Assembly: GCA_029098505.1 (NCBI GenBank)
Contig: JAQXOE010000049.1
Coordinates: forward strand, 1-64,000
DNA length: 64,000 bases
From: Bacteroidales bacterium
GTDB lineage: Bacteria; Bacteroidota; Bacteroidia; Bacteroidales; UBA932
Direction: 5' to 3'
Position 1 is the first letter of the stretch. Each line of letters opens with the position of its first letter. Below, piece after piece: positions 45,615-56,600 of this stretch. The notes beneath the pieces are model-generated. The model ran no database searches. It saw only the letters and a program-made list of their open reading frames with translations, and had not been told where the DNA came from. The position numbers were made by a program, and so were the translations under genes.

Positions 45615-46979
45615 CTAAAGGATAAGGTTGGTGGCGAAGATGAGAATAATGGCAAGAGGAGCAATATAGCGTATGAGGAAATAGAGCACTCCGAACATCT
45701 TTACACTGCCTCTGAGCGTTCCTCCATTGGTAAGTTCTTCGTAAACGTCGCTGCGCTTCATCTTCCAGCCTGCAAAGAGAGCAAAGAGCAGGGAGCCGAA
45801 GCTCATCAGGAAGTTTGAGGTGAGCTTGTCGCAGAAATCGAAGAGGTTGTTGCCCAGAATCTTGAAGTCTGCAAGCGGGCCGAAGGAGAGAGAGCAGAAT
45901 ACACCCAGGGTCCAGCAGCCGGCGAAAAGCAGGGCCACGGCAGCCTGTCTGCTCATCTTTTTCTCATCCACAAGATAGGCCACACCTGTCTCAAGCATTG
46001 ATACCGAAGAGGTCAGGGCTGCAAAAAGTATGGTCACAAAGAAGAGGATGGCGACGATATTGCTGAGCCAGGGAGCAGATGCTCCCATAGTCGAGAAGAT
46101 GAAAGGCAGGGTTTCGAAAATAAGGCCAGGGCCAGCTCCCGGTTCTATTCCGGCAGCGAAAACGGCAGGCATAATGGCGAAGCCTGCGATGAGCGCGAAA
46201 CCCAGGTCGAAGACAGAAGTCAAGACACCGGTATGAAGGAGGCTTTCTTCCTTTTTCAGGTATGAGGCATAGGTCAGGATACAGCCCACGCCAAGTGAGA
46301 GGGAGAAAAAGGCCTGGCCCATTGCAGAGAGCATTGCAGAGCCTGTAAGTTTCGAAAAATCAGGCTTCAACATATAGATAACTCCAGCCTTGGCTCCGGG
46401 AAGGGTGAGGGAGTAGCACATAATCAGCACCACCAGGACAAAGAGTATGGGAGTGCTTATCTTGGTGAACTTCTCTATACCCTTCTTTACTCCCGCCATC
46501 ACGATAATGGCGTTTATTCCCATAAATACGGTGTGGAGCAAGAGGGGTTTCCAGGTCGAGCTGACGAAATTCCCGAAGATGGCGGAGTGACCGTCACGGC
46601 TCAGCCCGGGGTCTGTGAAGGAGAAGCTGAGAGACTTGAGCAGATATTCGATGCTCCAGCCTCCCACAACGCTGTAGTAGGAAATGATAATCAGCGGTGT
46701 GAAAACGGTAAGCAGGCCGAGCCACTTCCATTGCCCGGTAGGAGAAAGCTTCTCCATTGCACCGAAGGTGCTGAGCTGTGTCCTCTTTCCTATGACGGAT
46801 TCGGAGAGAAAGATGGGGATGCAGATGAAAAGAGCGAAAAACAGGTATACGATAATGAATGCTGCGCCGCCGTTCTGTCCCACCATATAGGGAAAGCGCC
46901 AAATATTGCCCAGGCCAATGGCCGAGCCCGCCATTGCCATTATGGCCGTGAAACGGTTGCCGAAATTGCCTCTATCCAT
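45615..46979 (-). CDS. Sodium-dependent NSS-family transporter (second of tandem pair)
   Basis: The 454-aa protein is a neurotransmitter:sodium symporter. The TM1 signature GSAIGLGNIWRFPYMVGQNG includes the unwound segment that binds substrate and Na+. About eleven to twelve TM helices follow. Bacterial members import amino acids such as tyrosine, tryptophan or leucine; the substrate here is unknown. It begins 9 bases after a paralogue of nearly equal length, so the pair is co-transcribed and probably arose by tandem duplication. The short loop EKLSPTGQWKW differs from the partner, suggesting divergence in substrate. Confidence 0.92.
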   Translation of the reverse strand: MDRGNFGNRFTAIMAMAGSAIGLGNIWRFPYMVGQNGGAAFIIVYLFFALFICIPIFLSESVIGKRTQLSTFGAMEKLSPTGQWKWLGLLTVFTPLIIISYYSVVGGWSIEYLLKSLSFSFTDPGLSRDGHSAIFGNFVSSTWKPLLLHTVFMGINAIIVMAGVKKGIEKFTKISTPILFVLVVLIMCYSLTLPGAKAGVIYMLKPDFSKLTGSAMLSAMGQAFFSLSLGVGCILTYASYLKKEESLLHTGVLTSVFDLGFALIAGFAIMPAVFAAGIEPGAGPGLIFETLPFIFSTMGASAPWLSNIVAILFFVTILFAALTSSVSMLETGVAYLVDEKKMSRQAAVALLFAGCWTLGVFCSLSFGPLADFKILGNNLFDFCDKLTSNFLMSFGSLLFALFAGWKMKRSDVYEELTNGGTLRGSVKMFGVLYFLIRYIAPLAIILIFATNLIL

Positions 46980-46988
46980 AAGGGTTAG

Positions 46989-48362
46989 CTATAGTATGAA
47001 ATTGGTGAAGAAAATCAGGAGGACGGCGGTCGGAGCCACCCATCTCATAAGGAAACGGAGCAGTTTGAACCACTTCAGATTGGATTTGAGAGTGCCTCCG
47101 TTGGTCAGTTCATCCCGCAAATCCTCCTCGGGCATCACCCAGCCGGAGAATACAATGGAAAGGAAGCCTGAAAGGAGAAGCAGCACATTGGATGAAACCC
47201 AGTCGAAAAGATCGAATATGCTCATGTTGAAGATGGATACATCCTTGAGCAGTCCGAAGGACAATGAGCTGAAGATGCCCAGGAAGCCGATTACGCAGAA
47301 GGTGATGACAGAACCTGTGCTGCGCTTTATGCCGAAGTTTTCATCCAGATAGGCCACAACAACCTCGTACATACACATATTCGAGGTAAGGGCCGCTACA
47401 ACTATGGTCAGGAAGAAAAGTATGCTGACAATGGAGCTGACAAAAGGCATATTGACGGCCATCTTCGAGAACACAAAGGGTATGGACTGGAAAATGAGGC
47501 CAGGACCTGCTCCCGGTTCTATGTCCGCAGCAAAGACGGCTGGCATAATGGCGAAAGCAGCAAGTATGGCGAAGAGGAGGTCTGAAGTGGCTGAACCGAA
47601 GCCGGAAGCCACTAGATTCTCCTTCTTGCTGACATAGGAGCCGTAGGTGATGATGGCACCCATTCCGAGCGAGAGCGAGTAAAAGCTCTGACCCAGCGCA
47701 TAGGCGAAGGAGCGGGGCGTAATCGCCGAGAAATCAGGCGTCAGGAGATATTTGATGCCATCCTTCGAACCGGGGAGGGAGATGGAATAGACCATTATGA
47801 CCAGTATCAGGACAAAGAGGGCAGGCATAGCATAGGTGCTGAATTTCTCAATGCCCGAGCGTACGCCTCCGGCAATGACAAGGCCAGTCAAGGCAAGAAA
47901 AACAGCCGCCATAATGAGCGGAGTCCAGGTTTGGGAAATAAAGCTGCCGAAAAGGGCACTCGCCTCCTCCGGGGTGCTGCGCACGAAGACCAGTCCGCAG
48001 CTCTTGAAAAGGTACTCGAGAGACCAGCCTCCGACTACGCTGTAGTAGGATGCTATGACTATAGGAATGATAACCGGCAATATGCCTGCCGCTTTCCAGA
48101 AGCGGGATTTGGGAGCAAGCTTGGTCATAGCTCCGTATGCACTGGTTCCGCTCCTGCGGCCTATGCTGACCTCGGCAAGGAATATGGGAAGCGAGATGAG
48201 CATAGTGCAAAGCACATACATTATCACGAAAGCGGCTCCTCCGTGCTCCCCCACCATATAAGGGAAACGCCAGATATTGCCCAGACCTATCGCAGCCCCG
48301 GCCATAGCCATTATGACGGCAAAGCGGTTGCCGAATTTTTCTCTTTCCTTCTTTTGGCTCAT
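46989..48362 (-). CDS. Sodium-dependent NSS-family transporter (first of tandem pair)
   Basis: The 457-aa protein shares with its downstream partner the same TM1 motif (GAAIGLGNIWRFPYMVGEHG), the SYYSVVGGWS segment in TM3, DIEPGAGPGLIFQSIPF in the later loop, and the C-terminal NGGTLKSNLKWF tail. The tail motif NGGTL is found in both proteins at the same place, supporting duplication. It probably imports an amino acid with Na+. The 84-base gap to folA shows no clear promoter, so the pair may be read through from the thyA-folA unit. Confidence 0.92.
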   Translation of the reverse strand: MSQKKEREKFGNRFAVIMAMAGAAIGLGNIWRFPYMVGEHGGAAFVIMYVLCTMLISLPIFLAEVSIGRRSGTSAYGAMTKLAPKSRFWKAAGILPVIIPIVIASYYSVVGGWSLEYLFKSCGLVFVRSTPEEASALFGSFISQTWTPLIMAAVFLALTGLVIAGGVRSGIEKFSTYAMPALFVLILVIMVYSISLPGSKDGIKYLLTPDFSAITPRSFAYALGQSFYSLSLGMGAIITYGSYVSKKENLVASGFGSATSDLLFAILAAFAIMPAVFAADIEPGAGPGLIFQSIPFVFSKMAVNMPFVSSIVSILFFLTIVVAALTSNMCMYEVVVAYLDENFGIKRSTGSVITFCVIGFLGIFSSLSFGLLKDVSIFNMSIFDLFDWVSSNVLLLLSGFLSIVFSGWVMPEEDLRDELTNGGTLKSNLKWFKLLRFLMRWVAPTAVLLIFFTNFIL

Positions 48363-48446
48363 AATCAGAACACTACTACTTGGTAAGAACGCGCAAGATA
48401 TCCCAAAAAATGCGGATATCCAACCCTGTGCGCATCAGGCTGAAGC

Positions 48447-48944
48447 TCAGATTCTCGTGTAAGTCACGAATTCAAAGTCGAGACCGGATTTTTCATCGTG
48501 CAGGACAGCACTCCTCTCTCCGGCTATCCATTTCTCCGGGTCAATATCCGGGAAGAAAGTATCCGCATCATCGACCTTCGTATGCACTTCAGTGATGAAC
48601 AGCCTGTCCGCACTTTCCATTGCCGCTGCATAGAGCTGGCCTCCGCCTATCACGAAACAGCGCCCGTCCGCGGGAACCAAGCCTTCCGCAATGGTGAATG
48701 CCTCCTCCAGGCTGCCTGCCTGCAATACCCCTTCGGGAGCATCGAAGCCCCTGGTAACCACTATATTGGTCCTTTTCGGCAAGGGTCGGCCCAGGGACTC
48801 ATAGGTCCTGCGTCCCATTATCACCGGATGCTCCGAGCTTAGGCTCTTAAAGCGCTTCAAGTCTTCGGAGATGTGCCAGGGCAGGTCATTGCCCCTGCCT
48901 ATGGCCATATTATCGGCCACGGCCACTATTATGCATCTTTCCAT
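48447..48944 (-). CDS. folA: Dihydrofolate reductase
   Basis: FolA (165 aa) regenerates tetrahydrofolate using NADPH, needed because ThyA oxidises folate. Conserved elements include IIVAVADNMAIGRGNDLPW, the substrate-binding Asp in HISEDLKRFK, VIMGRRTYESLGRPLP and the NADPH loop FVIGGGQLYAAAM. The start is ATG 48944 (MERCIIVAV), as the upstream extension would overlap thyA. It lies 13 bases after the thyA stop. Confidence 0.96.
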   Translation of the reverse strand: MERCIIVAVADNMAIGRGNDLPWHISEDLKRFKSLSSEHPVIMGRRTYESLGRPLPKRTNIVVTRGFDAPEGVLQAGSLEEAFTIAEGLVPADGRCFVIGGGQLYAAAMESADRLFITEVHTKVDDADTFFPDIDPEKWIAGERSAVLHDEKSGLDFEFVTYTRI

Positions 48945-48957
48945 ATTGTCACATATT

Positions 48958-49752
48958 TCAGACCGCAACCGGAGCCTTGATGGCCGGCCACGGGTCATAG
49001 TCTTCGAGAGTAAAATCCTCGTACTTGAAATCGAACACGCTCTTCACTTCGGGATTCAGCTTCATCTTCGGCAGGCGGCGCGGCTCACGCGAAAGCTGAA
49101 GGTCAACCTGCTCGAAATGATTGAGATAAATATGAGTGTCTCCCGTTGTATGAATGAACTCCCCGGGCTCCAGCCCGCATTCCTGCGCTATCATCATAGT
49201 CAGCAGAGCATATGAAGCAATGTTGAACGGAACGCCCAGGAAAGTGTCCGCACTGCGCTGGTAGAGCTGGCAGGAGAGACGGCCATCGGCCACATAGAAC
49301 TGGAAGAGGCAATGGCAAGGAGGGAGGGCCATCCTGTCCACCTCTCCCGGATTCCAGGCCGTGACCAGCATACGCCTCGAGTCCGGATGATTCTTTATCA
49401 TATTGATAAGCTCAGAGAGCTGGTCTATCGAGCGTCCGTCAGGAGCTGGCCAGCTGCGCCATTGATGCCCGTAAACGGGACCGAGTTCGCCGTTTTCGTC
49501 CGCCCATTCATCCCATATGGTCACCTTGTGGTCCTGAAGATACTTTACATTGGTATCTCCCGAAATGAACCAGAGGAGTTCGTAGATAATGGACTTCAGA
49601 TGCACCTTCTTTGTAGTAAGGAGGGGAAAACCCTCCTGAAGATTGAAGCGCATCTGATAGCCGAAGACGCTCTGGGTACCTACGCCTGTACGGTCTGTCT
49701 TAACGGTGCCGTGTTCCCTTATATGGCGGAGAAGGTCAAGGTATTGCTTCAT
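48958..49752 (-). CDS. thyA: Thymidylate synthase
   Basis: ThyA (264 aa) methylates dUMP to dTMP with methylene-THF. The catalytic Cys is in [32 protein letters not shown] and [12 protein letters not shown] are hallmark substrate-binding segments. Length equals the E. coli enzyme. It is followed by folA in the usual functional pair and begins 2 bases after galM. Confidence 0.97.
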   Translation of the reverse strand: MKQYLDLLRHIREHGTVKTDRTGVGTQSVFGYQMRFNLQEGFPLLTTKKVHLKSIIYELLWFISGDTNVKYLQDHKVTIWDEWADENGELGPVYGHQWRSWPAPDGRSIDQLSELINMIKNHPDSRRMLVTAWNPGEVDRMALPPCHCLFQFYVADGRLSCQLYQRSADTFLGVPFNIASYALLTMMIAQECGLEPGEFIHTTGDTHIYLNHFEQVDLQLSREPRRLPKMKLNPEVKSVFDFKYEDFTLEDYDPWPAIKAPVAV

Positions 49753-49754
49753 AG

Positions 49755-50804
49755 CTAAATGGTTCTGAATGAGAATATTATAGCCTCTTCGTACACTTCG
49801 CCAGGGTTCAGGCGCGTGCTCGGATACTCCGGCTTGTTAGGAGAGTCCGGATAGTGCTGGCACTCGAGCGCCACACCGTCGTTATTCCTGTATACGTGGC
49901 CGTTCTTGCCCTGAGGGCAGCCGGAGAGCCAGTTTCCGGTATATACCTGTATGCCCGGATGGGTGGTGAAGAGTTCCACGAGGCGACCGCTCTTCTCCGA
50001 CCAGAGCTTGGCTGCAGCCTGCAGCTGTCCCTCTTCCGCTCCGTCTATCACCCAGCAATGGTCATAGCCGCTTCCGATTCTGAGGGCTTCGAAGTCTGCG
50101 CGGATATCCCGGCCTATTGGCTTGGCATTGACAAAGTCCATAGGCGTACCCGCAACGGGCTCGCTGTCGCCAAGAGGAATCTGGCTGTCATCGGTAGGAA
50201 GATATTCCGAACAGTTCAGTTTGAGCATATGGTCGAGTATGCTTCCGCTGCCCTCCCCGTCCAGGTTGAAATACACGTGGTTGGTGAGGTTAACGTGGGT
50301 AGGGGCGTCGCACTCGGCTGTGAAACTGAGCTTGAGCTCGTTGTCCTCGCTCCACTCATAATGGGCAATGACTTTCAGATTGCCCGGATAGCCCATTTCG
50401 CCATCCTCAGAGAAATACATAAACTCGATTGCATCAGCCTCGATACGGCTCTCCCAGACCTGGTTCTGGAAGCCCTGGGGGCCTCCGTGAAGATGATTGG
50501 GACCGTTGTTCACAGGAAGGCTGTACTCCACTCCGTCTATGCTGAAACTGCCCCTGGCAATACGGTTGGCAAAACGACCCGGACACTTGCCCGCGCAAGG
50601 GCCGTCTCCCATATAGGACATAGCCTCAGGATAGCCCAGGACCACGTCAGCGAGCTTGCCGTCCCTGTCCGGGACCATAATGGAAACAATGGCTGCGCCA
50701 AGATTGCTGAGGGTCACGCTGGCACCCTTGGAATTGGTGAGGGTGTATTTGTAAACGGTCTTTCCGTCAGGGGTCTGTGCCCAAACTTCCTTCTTGATAT
50801 CCAT
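49755..50804 (-). CDS. galM: Aldose 1-epimerase (galactose mutarotase)
   Basis: GalM (349 aa) interconverts alpha and beta forms of galactose or glucose so that GalK receives the alpha anomer. It has [26 protein letters not shown], the catalytic His in LTNHVYFNL and the catalytic Glu in [11 protein letters not shown]. No signal peptide is visible, so it acts in the cytoplasm. It lies in a tight run between a lipoprotein gene (8 bases upstream) and thyA (2 bases downstream), far from galK at 59141. Confidence 0.94.
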   Translation of the reverse strand: MDIKKEVWAQTPDGKTVYKYTLTNSKGASVTLSNLGAAIVSIMVPDRDGKLADVVLGYPEAMSYMGDGPCAGKCPGRFANRIARGSFSIDGVEYSLPVNNGPNHLHGGPQGFQNQVWESRIEADAIEFMYFSEDGEMGYPGNLKVIAHYEWSEDNELKLSFTAECDAPTHVNLTNHVYFNLDGEGSGSILDHMLKLNCSEYLPTDDSQIPLGDSEPVAGTPMDFVNAKPIGRDIRADFEALRIGSGYDHCWVIDGAEEGQLQAAAKLWSEKSGRLVELFTTHPGIQVYTGNWLSGCPQGKNGHVYRNNDGVALECQHYPDSPNKPEYPSTRLNPGEVYEEAIIFSFRTI

Positions 50805-50812
50805 AGTATTTG

Positions 50813-51784
50813 TTATTTATTGATTTCCAATGTGTTGATGAATCCCAGCACCCTTTCCTGAGGAGCATCCTTCATCAGGACCTTCTTCTCGGAGTCGAGC
50901 AGATAGAGCGACGGTATGGCGCGCACATTGTAACTGACGCTCTCCCGTATGCTGAACTCAGGATCGTAACCACTGCTCCAGTTCTTGGGGTATTGCCCAG
51001 AATAGGCCTTCCAGGCGGCAATGTCCTCGTCGATATACACGTTTACGACAGCCAGGCGGCCGCTTTCGATGAGGTTGTCGAGTTTTCCTATGGAGCGGAG
51101 CTGGGCTATGATTTCCTTGCAGGCCGAGCAATCTGGGTTCGAGAAGAAGAGCAGGGTGTAATCGGCCTTGTTGTCATAAAGCCTGTGGCTGCGTCCCCCG
51201 GCATCGACATAGCGGAAATCAGCTGCAGGACTGCCTGTCCTGTTGAGGGAGCATAATCCGGCCGTGTACTCATAGGATGGCTTCAGGAGAGGATCGGTCA
51301 GCTCGGATGAGGCCAGTTTGCCTGCGTAGTGGCCATAGAGGTCCTCGTTTCGGTAAGGGGAGTTGGGGTCATAGAGATATTTCTCCATCAGGCTGCTGAA
51401 ACGGCTGAAAATGTTCGAGCTGGAATCAGCCAGTTCTGAGGCCTCCAGGCGTGGGAAAAGCCCGTCGATGCAAGACAGGGCCCGGGCGGCGTCCATATTG
51501 CCCAGAATCCCTATCCAAGTGGCGAAATTGCCCTCGAACTCATCGGCTTTCACGCCGGCAACGGTCAGGGAGTCGCAGAGGAAGTCACCCTCCTGGGAGA
51601 GAAAACGGTCCCAGAAGTGGTCGGCCGCATAATCTGCCCTCTGCTCCCCTTCGAGCATTGAGGGCATCTGAATCTGGGGGAAAGCCCGAAGAAGCGGCCC
51701 GGCAGCCTTCTTGCCGGTACCGGTGCAGGAGCAGATTGTCGCCGCTATTATGGCGATGGTCAAATAATCAGTCTTCCTTTTCAT
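50813..51784 (-). CDS. DUF5106 / thioredoxin-fold lipoprotein
   Basis: The protein (323 aa from ATG 51784) starts MKRKTDYLTIAIIAATICSC, a lipoprotein signal with lipobox ending at the Cys of TICSC. The middle (about 45-190) is a helical DUF5106-type region. The C-terminal third is a thioredoxin fold: DYTLLFFSNPDCSACKEI holds a CxxC (Cys-Ser-Ala-Cys), and NVRAIPSLYLLDSEKKVLMK has the cis-Pro motif. It is therefore a predicted membrane-anchored periplasmic thiol-disulphide protein. The start overlaps the 3' end of the phosphate transporter gene by 17 bases; an upstream start at 51820 is rejected because it lacks a signal. Confidence 0.83.
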   Translation of the reverse strand: MKRKTDYLTIAIIAATICSCTGTGKKAAGPLLRAFPQIQMPSMLEGEQRADYAADHFWDRFLSQEGDFLCDSLTVAGVKADEFEGNFATWIGILGNMDAARALSCIDGLFPRLEASELADSSSNIFSRFSSLMEKYLYDPNSPYRNEDLYGHYAGKLASSELTDPLLKPSYEYTAGLCSLNRTGSPAADFRYVDAGGRSHRLYDNKADYTLLFFSNPDCSACKEIIAQLRSIGKLDNLIESGRLAVVNVYIDEDIAAWKAYSGQYPKNWSSGYDPEFSIRESVSYNVRAIPSLYLLDSEKKVLMKDAPQERVLGFINTLEINK

Positions 51785-53531
51785 CGAGCATAGCTTCTGA
51801 AACGTTGATAATGAAATCACCTATGCGCTCAAGTTCATTGACAATGTCCATAAAGAAGACGCAGGTAGTATATTGGTAGGCATCCTTGTCGATGCTGAGT
51901 ATGCTTTCCTCACGAAGGCTGTTGCGGTAAACGTTGATATTATATTCCGCGTCCTGGGCGTTCCGTACGTCGTTCAGGTGGAGATGGGCAGCGCGCAGGT
52001 TCTGGAGCATAGCAGCATAAGCCTTGTCCACGAGGTCGAGCATACGGTTCAGCTTACGCAGCATAGGCTCGTCGAAGAACTTGCCGTGGACGTGGGTGCG
52101 CTTGAGCATCCTTCCTATAGTCTCACCTGAATCTCCGAGGCTCTCCAGTTCTCCTATGATTTTGTATATGCTTTTCATCCTGAGGGAGGTAGCCAAGCTG
52201 ATTTCCCCTTTCTGCACCTCGTTCAGGTATGCAGCTATCTGATACTCCATCCTATCAGCAAGCCGCTCATATTCAACAAGTTCATTGTTTATATCCTCGA
52301 ACTTTTCCGGGTCGGGCTCATTGATGGCCCTGCGAATGACCCCATATCCTTTATAGCAGATTTCCGCGAAATGTACCACCTCCTGACGGGCTGAATCTAT
52401 GGAAAGTTCAGCCGTGCCAATAGGACCGCCCGAGATGAACTTGAAACTGAAATCCTCCTGTTCACCATCCTGCCTTGAAGGCACCATCCAAGTCACCAGC
52501 TTCTCGATTTGAGGAACGAACCAAATGAGTATCAAGGTGTTGATAATGTTGAAAAGGGAGTGGAGCATCGCCACAACGTAGGGCAATGATGCCACGAGTG
52601 CCTCACGGGTAGCAGGGTCGGTGCTTTTGAAGTCGGTAAGCACAGGGTCAGGAAAGCCTAAGCAGGTCACAAGACGGGCAATGAGCCTGAGGAACCAGGG
52701 AAAGAGACAGAATACCCAGGTGACTCCGAAGATATTGAAGAGCATATGCGCGCGAGCAGTTCTCTTCGCTGAGACATTGGCCACCGATGCGGCAATATTG
52801 GAAGTTATCGTGGTTCCTATATTCTCTCCGAGAACCATAGCTGCAGCCATATAGAAAGGAATGACATCAAGGCTTACGAGAGTCATCGTAAGGGCCATCG
52901 TGGCGGCCGACGACTGCATCATCAAAGTCATAACTGCGCCTATCACCATAAAAAGCAGGACCGAACCCATAGGAGCATCGGCATAATATGGTCCAAAATG
53001 GGTGAGAGGTCTAAGGAAATCCCTGAAGGAATCGCCGGCAAGAATGGCGGTGGAAGTTTCCTTGAGTGTAGTCAGACCCAGAAACAGCAGGGCGAAACCC
53101 ATTATGAACTCGCCTATGTTCTTGCTCTTCTTGGAGGACTTCGAGAGAAAGACGAAGGCTACGAACATCAGCGGGACGGCAATGGCTCCGAGGCTGAAAC
53201 TGCCCTCCCCGAAGGAAAGTGCGAAAATCCAGGCAGTGACCGTAGTGCCTATATTGGCTCCCATTATGACTCCTATGGCATTGGCCAATGAAAGAAGGCC
53301 TGCATTCACGAAACTTACGAGCATCAGGGTGGTGGCGGTGGAGGATTGGACAAGGGCGGTCACCACAATACCCGTCAGGACCCTTTTGAAGGCATTGGAA
53401 GTCATTGAAGCCATAAACTGCCTCAACTTCTCACCCGCCATTTTCTGGAGACCTCCACTCATCAGGGACATTCCGTAAAGGAACATTCCTATCGAACCGA
53501 GCATAGTCAGGACTTGCAGTATTGAGGCCAT
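51768..53531 (-). CDS. Na/Pi cotransporter family protein with PhoU-like domain
   Basis: The 587-aa protein contains two inverted Na/Pi transport repeats, each with a QSS motif (QSSTATTLMLVSF and QSSAATMALTMTL), about eight to nine TM helices in residues 1-350, and a C-terminal cytoplasmic PhoU-like helical domain (about 380-580). It imports or, more likely under high phosphate, exports phosphate with Na+. It is the first gene of the long minus-strand run, with a promoter at 53557-53587. Confidence 0.92.
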   Translation of the reverse strand: MASILQVLTMLGSIGMFLYGMSLMSGGLQKMAGEKLRQFMASMTSNAFKRVLTGIVVTALVQSSTATTLMLVSFVNAGLLSLANAIGVIMGANIGTTVTAWIFALSFGEGSFSLGAIAVPLMFVAFVFLSKSSKKSKNIGEFIMGFALLFLGLTTLKETSTAILAGDSFRDFLRPLTHFGPYYADAPMGSVLLFMVIGAVMTLMMQSSAATMALTMTLVSLDVIPFYMAAAMVLGENIGTTITSNIAASVANVSAKRTARAHMLFNIFGVTWVFCLFPWFLRLIARLVTCLGFPDPVLTDFKSTDPATREALVASLPYVVAMLHSLFNIINTLILIWFVPQIEKLVTWMVPSRQDGEQEDFSFKFISGGPIGTAELSIDSARQEVVHFAEICYKGYGVIRRAINEPDPEKFEDINNELVEYERLADRMEYQIAAYLNEVQKGEISLATSLRMKSIYKIIGELESLGDSGETIGRMLKRTHVHGKFFDEPMLRKLNRMLDLVDKAYAAMLQNLRAAHLHLNDVRNAQDAEYNINVYRNSLREESILSIDKDAYQYTTCVFFMDIVNELERIGDFIINVSEAMLDEKED

Positions 53532-53556
53532 AAGTATTATTTGACAAACAATCGCG

Positions 53557-53587
53557 TGAAGTTACGATTTTTGAGCTAGTTTCGCAA
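53557..53587 (-). promoter_or_regulatory. Probable promoter of the Na/Pi cotransporter run
   Basis: TTG (53587-53585), a 20-base spacer and TAACTTCA (53564-53557) on the minus strand; the -7 differs from TAnnTTTG at its last two bases. It lies about 26 bases before ATG 53531. Confidence 0.45.
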
Positions 53588-53608
53588 CCGGGTTAGAGAA
53601 AGTTTTAG

Positions 53609-53616
53609 TAGCTTTG
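53609..53616 (+). promoter_or_regulatory. Probable -7 promoter element of the metallopeptidase fusion gene
   Basis: TAGCTTTG matches TAnnTTTG. The ATG at 53623 begins only 6 bases after it, so the transcription start would fall on or next to the start codon (leaderless mRNA). Confidence 0.5.
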
Positions 53617-53622
53617 TCCCGT

Positions 53623-56600
53623 ATGAAGCGACAATTTCCTTACATATTGGCTCTTAGCCTCCTGCTCCCAATAGCCGCGCGCGCCCAGTTCTATACCGCT
53701 GGCAATGACCAGGGTTCCCTGCGCTGGGAGAGTTTCCGCACAGAAGACTTCAAACTGATCTACCCCAAAGGGGCGGATTCCCTGGCCCGGGTTTATGCTT
53801 ATAAACTGGAGCAGTACAAATATGATGTCGGAAGGAGTGCCGGGGCATACCCGAACCAGAACTTCCGCAGGCCTCTGCCCGTTGTTCTGCACGTCCAGAC
53901 TGCACATTCGAACGGCAGTGTCAACTGGCTTCCACAGGGGATGAACTTCTATACCCTGCCCGATGCCCTCTCACCCGACGTATTGCCTTGGGAAGATATG
54001 CTCGCCATACACGAATCCCGCCACGCAGCACAGCTTCAACTGGCCGGCAGCAAGGGTTTCAAAGGCTTCAAGGCCGTCAGCGGTGACCTTTTCGGAGCCG
54101 CTCTCAGCGCCCTTTATCCGAGCGACTGGTTCCTGGAGGGAGATGCCGTGGTGGCCGAGACGGGATTGACAGCTTCGGGACGCGGAAGGTCAGCGGACTT
54201 TCTGGAGTACTATCGCGCAGCCTTCGATGAGGGCGACTACAGGAACTGGTACAGATGGAGATACGGTTCATACAGGCATTTCACGCCCGACCACTACAAA
54301 ATCGGCTACCTGACCCTGGGAGGAGCGCGCTATCTCTATGATGAGCCGAACTTCAGCGCCATTTATTTTGACAATACCCACGGCAAGTTCTTCCCCCTCG
54401 CATTCGATGCTCTGAACAAGACCTTCAAGCAGGTATCCGGGAAGAAGCTCAAGGTGGTCTGGAACGAGATTGCCGCAGCCCAGGACAGCATCTGGAAGGA
54501 GGACATCGCGTCGAGAGGAGAGTTCGCACAAAGGGAGCGGGTCAGCCCCGAAGCGAGGAGATTCACCCAATATACCGGCACCACGGCCCTCCAGGGGCAG
54601 CTTTACTCGATACGCAAGGGCATTGCCAGCGGCTATCATCTGGTCCGCATAGGCGATGACGGCAGCGTCAGCACTCTCAGGCCTTTCGCGTCAATGACCA
54701 GCGCCCTGATGGCCTCGGAGAGCGACGGGCGCATCTATTGGAGCGAAGTGGTTCCCGACAGGCGCTGGAGCCTGAAAGGAAGCTCGCGCATACGCTTCTA
54801 TGATAACAATACCGGTGCGACACGGACCCTAAGCCGCCGGGGAAGGCTGTACAATCCGGCCCCGAACGGCGATGGAAGCCTCCTCTCGGTGACGGGCTAT
54901 CCCCAAAACGGCGGCTCGGAGATTCTCGTGCTGGACAGTTTCTTTGGCAATGAGACTATGAGCTACAAGGCTCCGGACCATATCCAGTTAGTGGAAAGCG
55001 CCTGGCTGGGGGACAGAATCGTCGCAAGCGGCTTGTCGGCAGACGGTTTCGGATTATATGACGTAAGCGGAGGCTTCAGCACCCTGCTAGAACCCCGTCA
55101 GGCCAAGATAAAGCAGCTGCGATGCCAGGACGGGAAGCTCTACTTCGTCAGCGACAGGTCCGGAGTGAACGAGCTATACAGACTCGATGCGTCAGGAGTC
55201 ATCCAACTCTCCAACAACAGGCTTGGAGCTTCCGATTTCGTGGTCTGCGGCGACAGCCTGTACTTTTCTGCCCTAACTGCTGAAGAAAGGGCCATTTACA
55301 AGGCTCCAATTAACGGTCCCGGACGCATTGACTACGGCGAACTCTATAAACACCCCATTGCAGAAGCCCTTTCGAGGCAGGAGGCAGCACTGGCGGCAGC
55401 TGACGGGAAGGTGGCATTGGGAGCGGGCAATGACATTGCCATAAGTGATGCACGCTCATACAACAAACTCCTGCATCTCTTCAAGCTGCATTCCTGGCTG
55501 CCACTTTACGTGGATTTTGACGAGACGGCCAACCTGAGTTTCGAGACCCTGACCACAAACATAGGAGCGGGAGCGACAGCCTTTTTCCAAAATGAACTCG
55601 GCACTGCTTACGGCAGCCTTGGAGTTTCAGCCACAAGACCTTACAACGCATTGACAGATGCCAAGGAGTGGAGGCCGGGAGTACACGCCAGATTTACCTA
55701 TACCGGCCGTTACCCCGTGCTCAAGCTTAGCGCAGATTTGGGGAACAGCCATCCTTATCAGTATATGCTGAATACTTACAGCTACGGAGGAACAAAGTAT
55801 ATTTCTCTCAAATGCAAGGAGTTGCAGCATCCTTCAGCTTTGCTCAGCGCCAAAGTTTATGTGCCTTTCAACTTTTCTGGAGGCGGTTGGCAAAGAGGAT
55901 TCATCCCCCAGATCAAGGCCGCGCTGTCGAATGATTTCATCAATACCAGCATCATTGAGAACAAGGTGGTGCAGCTGATGGGAGAGAAGAAGGGAGCCGC
56001 GCTGCTTTTCAGCGGTCTGACTCCGGGAGAAGCGGTGATGCTGGGTCGTGTGACTGCCAGCGTACGCGCATATTCAGTTCTTGCCACCCCGGGCAGCAGG
56101 AAATATCCGCGCTTCGGCGCTGGAGGCGAGCTGGGATACTCATTGCGTCCTGCCCTTGGCAGTTACTTTACTCCAGACATGTATTTCAATATTTACGGCT
56201 ATCTGCCGGGAGTGATGGACACGCACGGTATGAGGCTTGCCCTCCTCGGCCAGTACCAGTTCAAGGGAGCCTTCAAGGACCCTTACCTGCGCGTACTCCC
56301 ACGCGGATTCAGCGCCGAATATGACCTCAACCAGTATCTTTCGGCAAGATATCCTCTCCAGACTGTTTTCAATCTGGACTACGACCTGCCTGTGGTGAAT
56401 CTCGACTGGGCTGGGCTGGGAAGATTGGCATACATAAAGAGCGTGGATCTGAGGCCGCACTTTGACTTTGCACTCTACGGCGGCTCGGAGAAATATGCAG
56501 AAGCATCATTGTTCAGCGTCGGAAGCGAATTGTGTCTGAATCTCGGCAACCTGGCCTGGGTACCGTATGATACACGTATTGGCCTCAGCTACTCCTTCAA

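Noticed and set aside
49854..50861. 335-codon + strand frame opposite galM
   Set aside because: Antisense shadow of a complete galM; no promoter or motif supports it.
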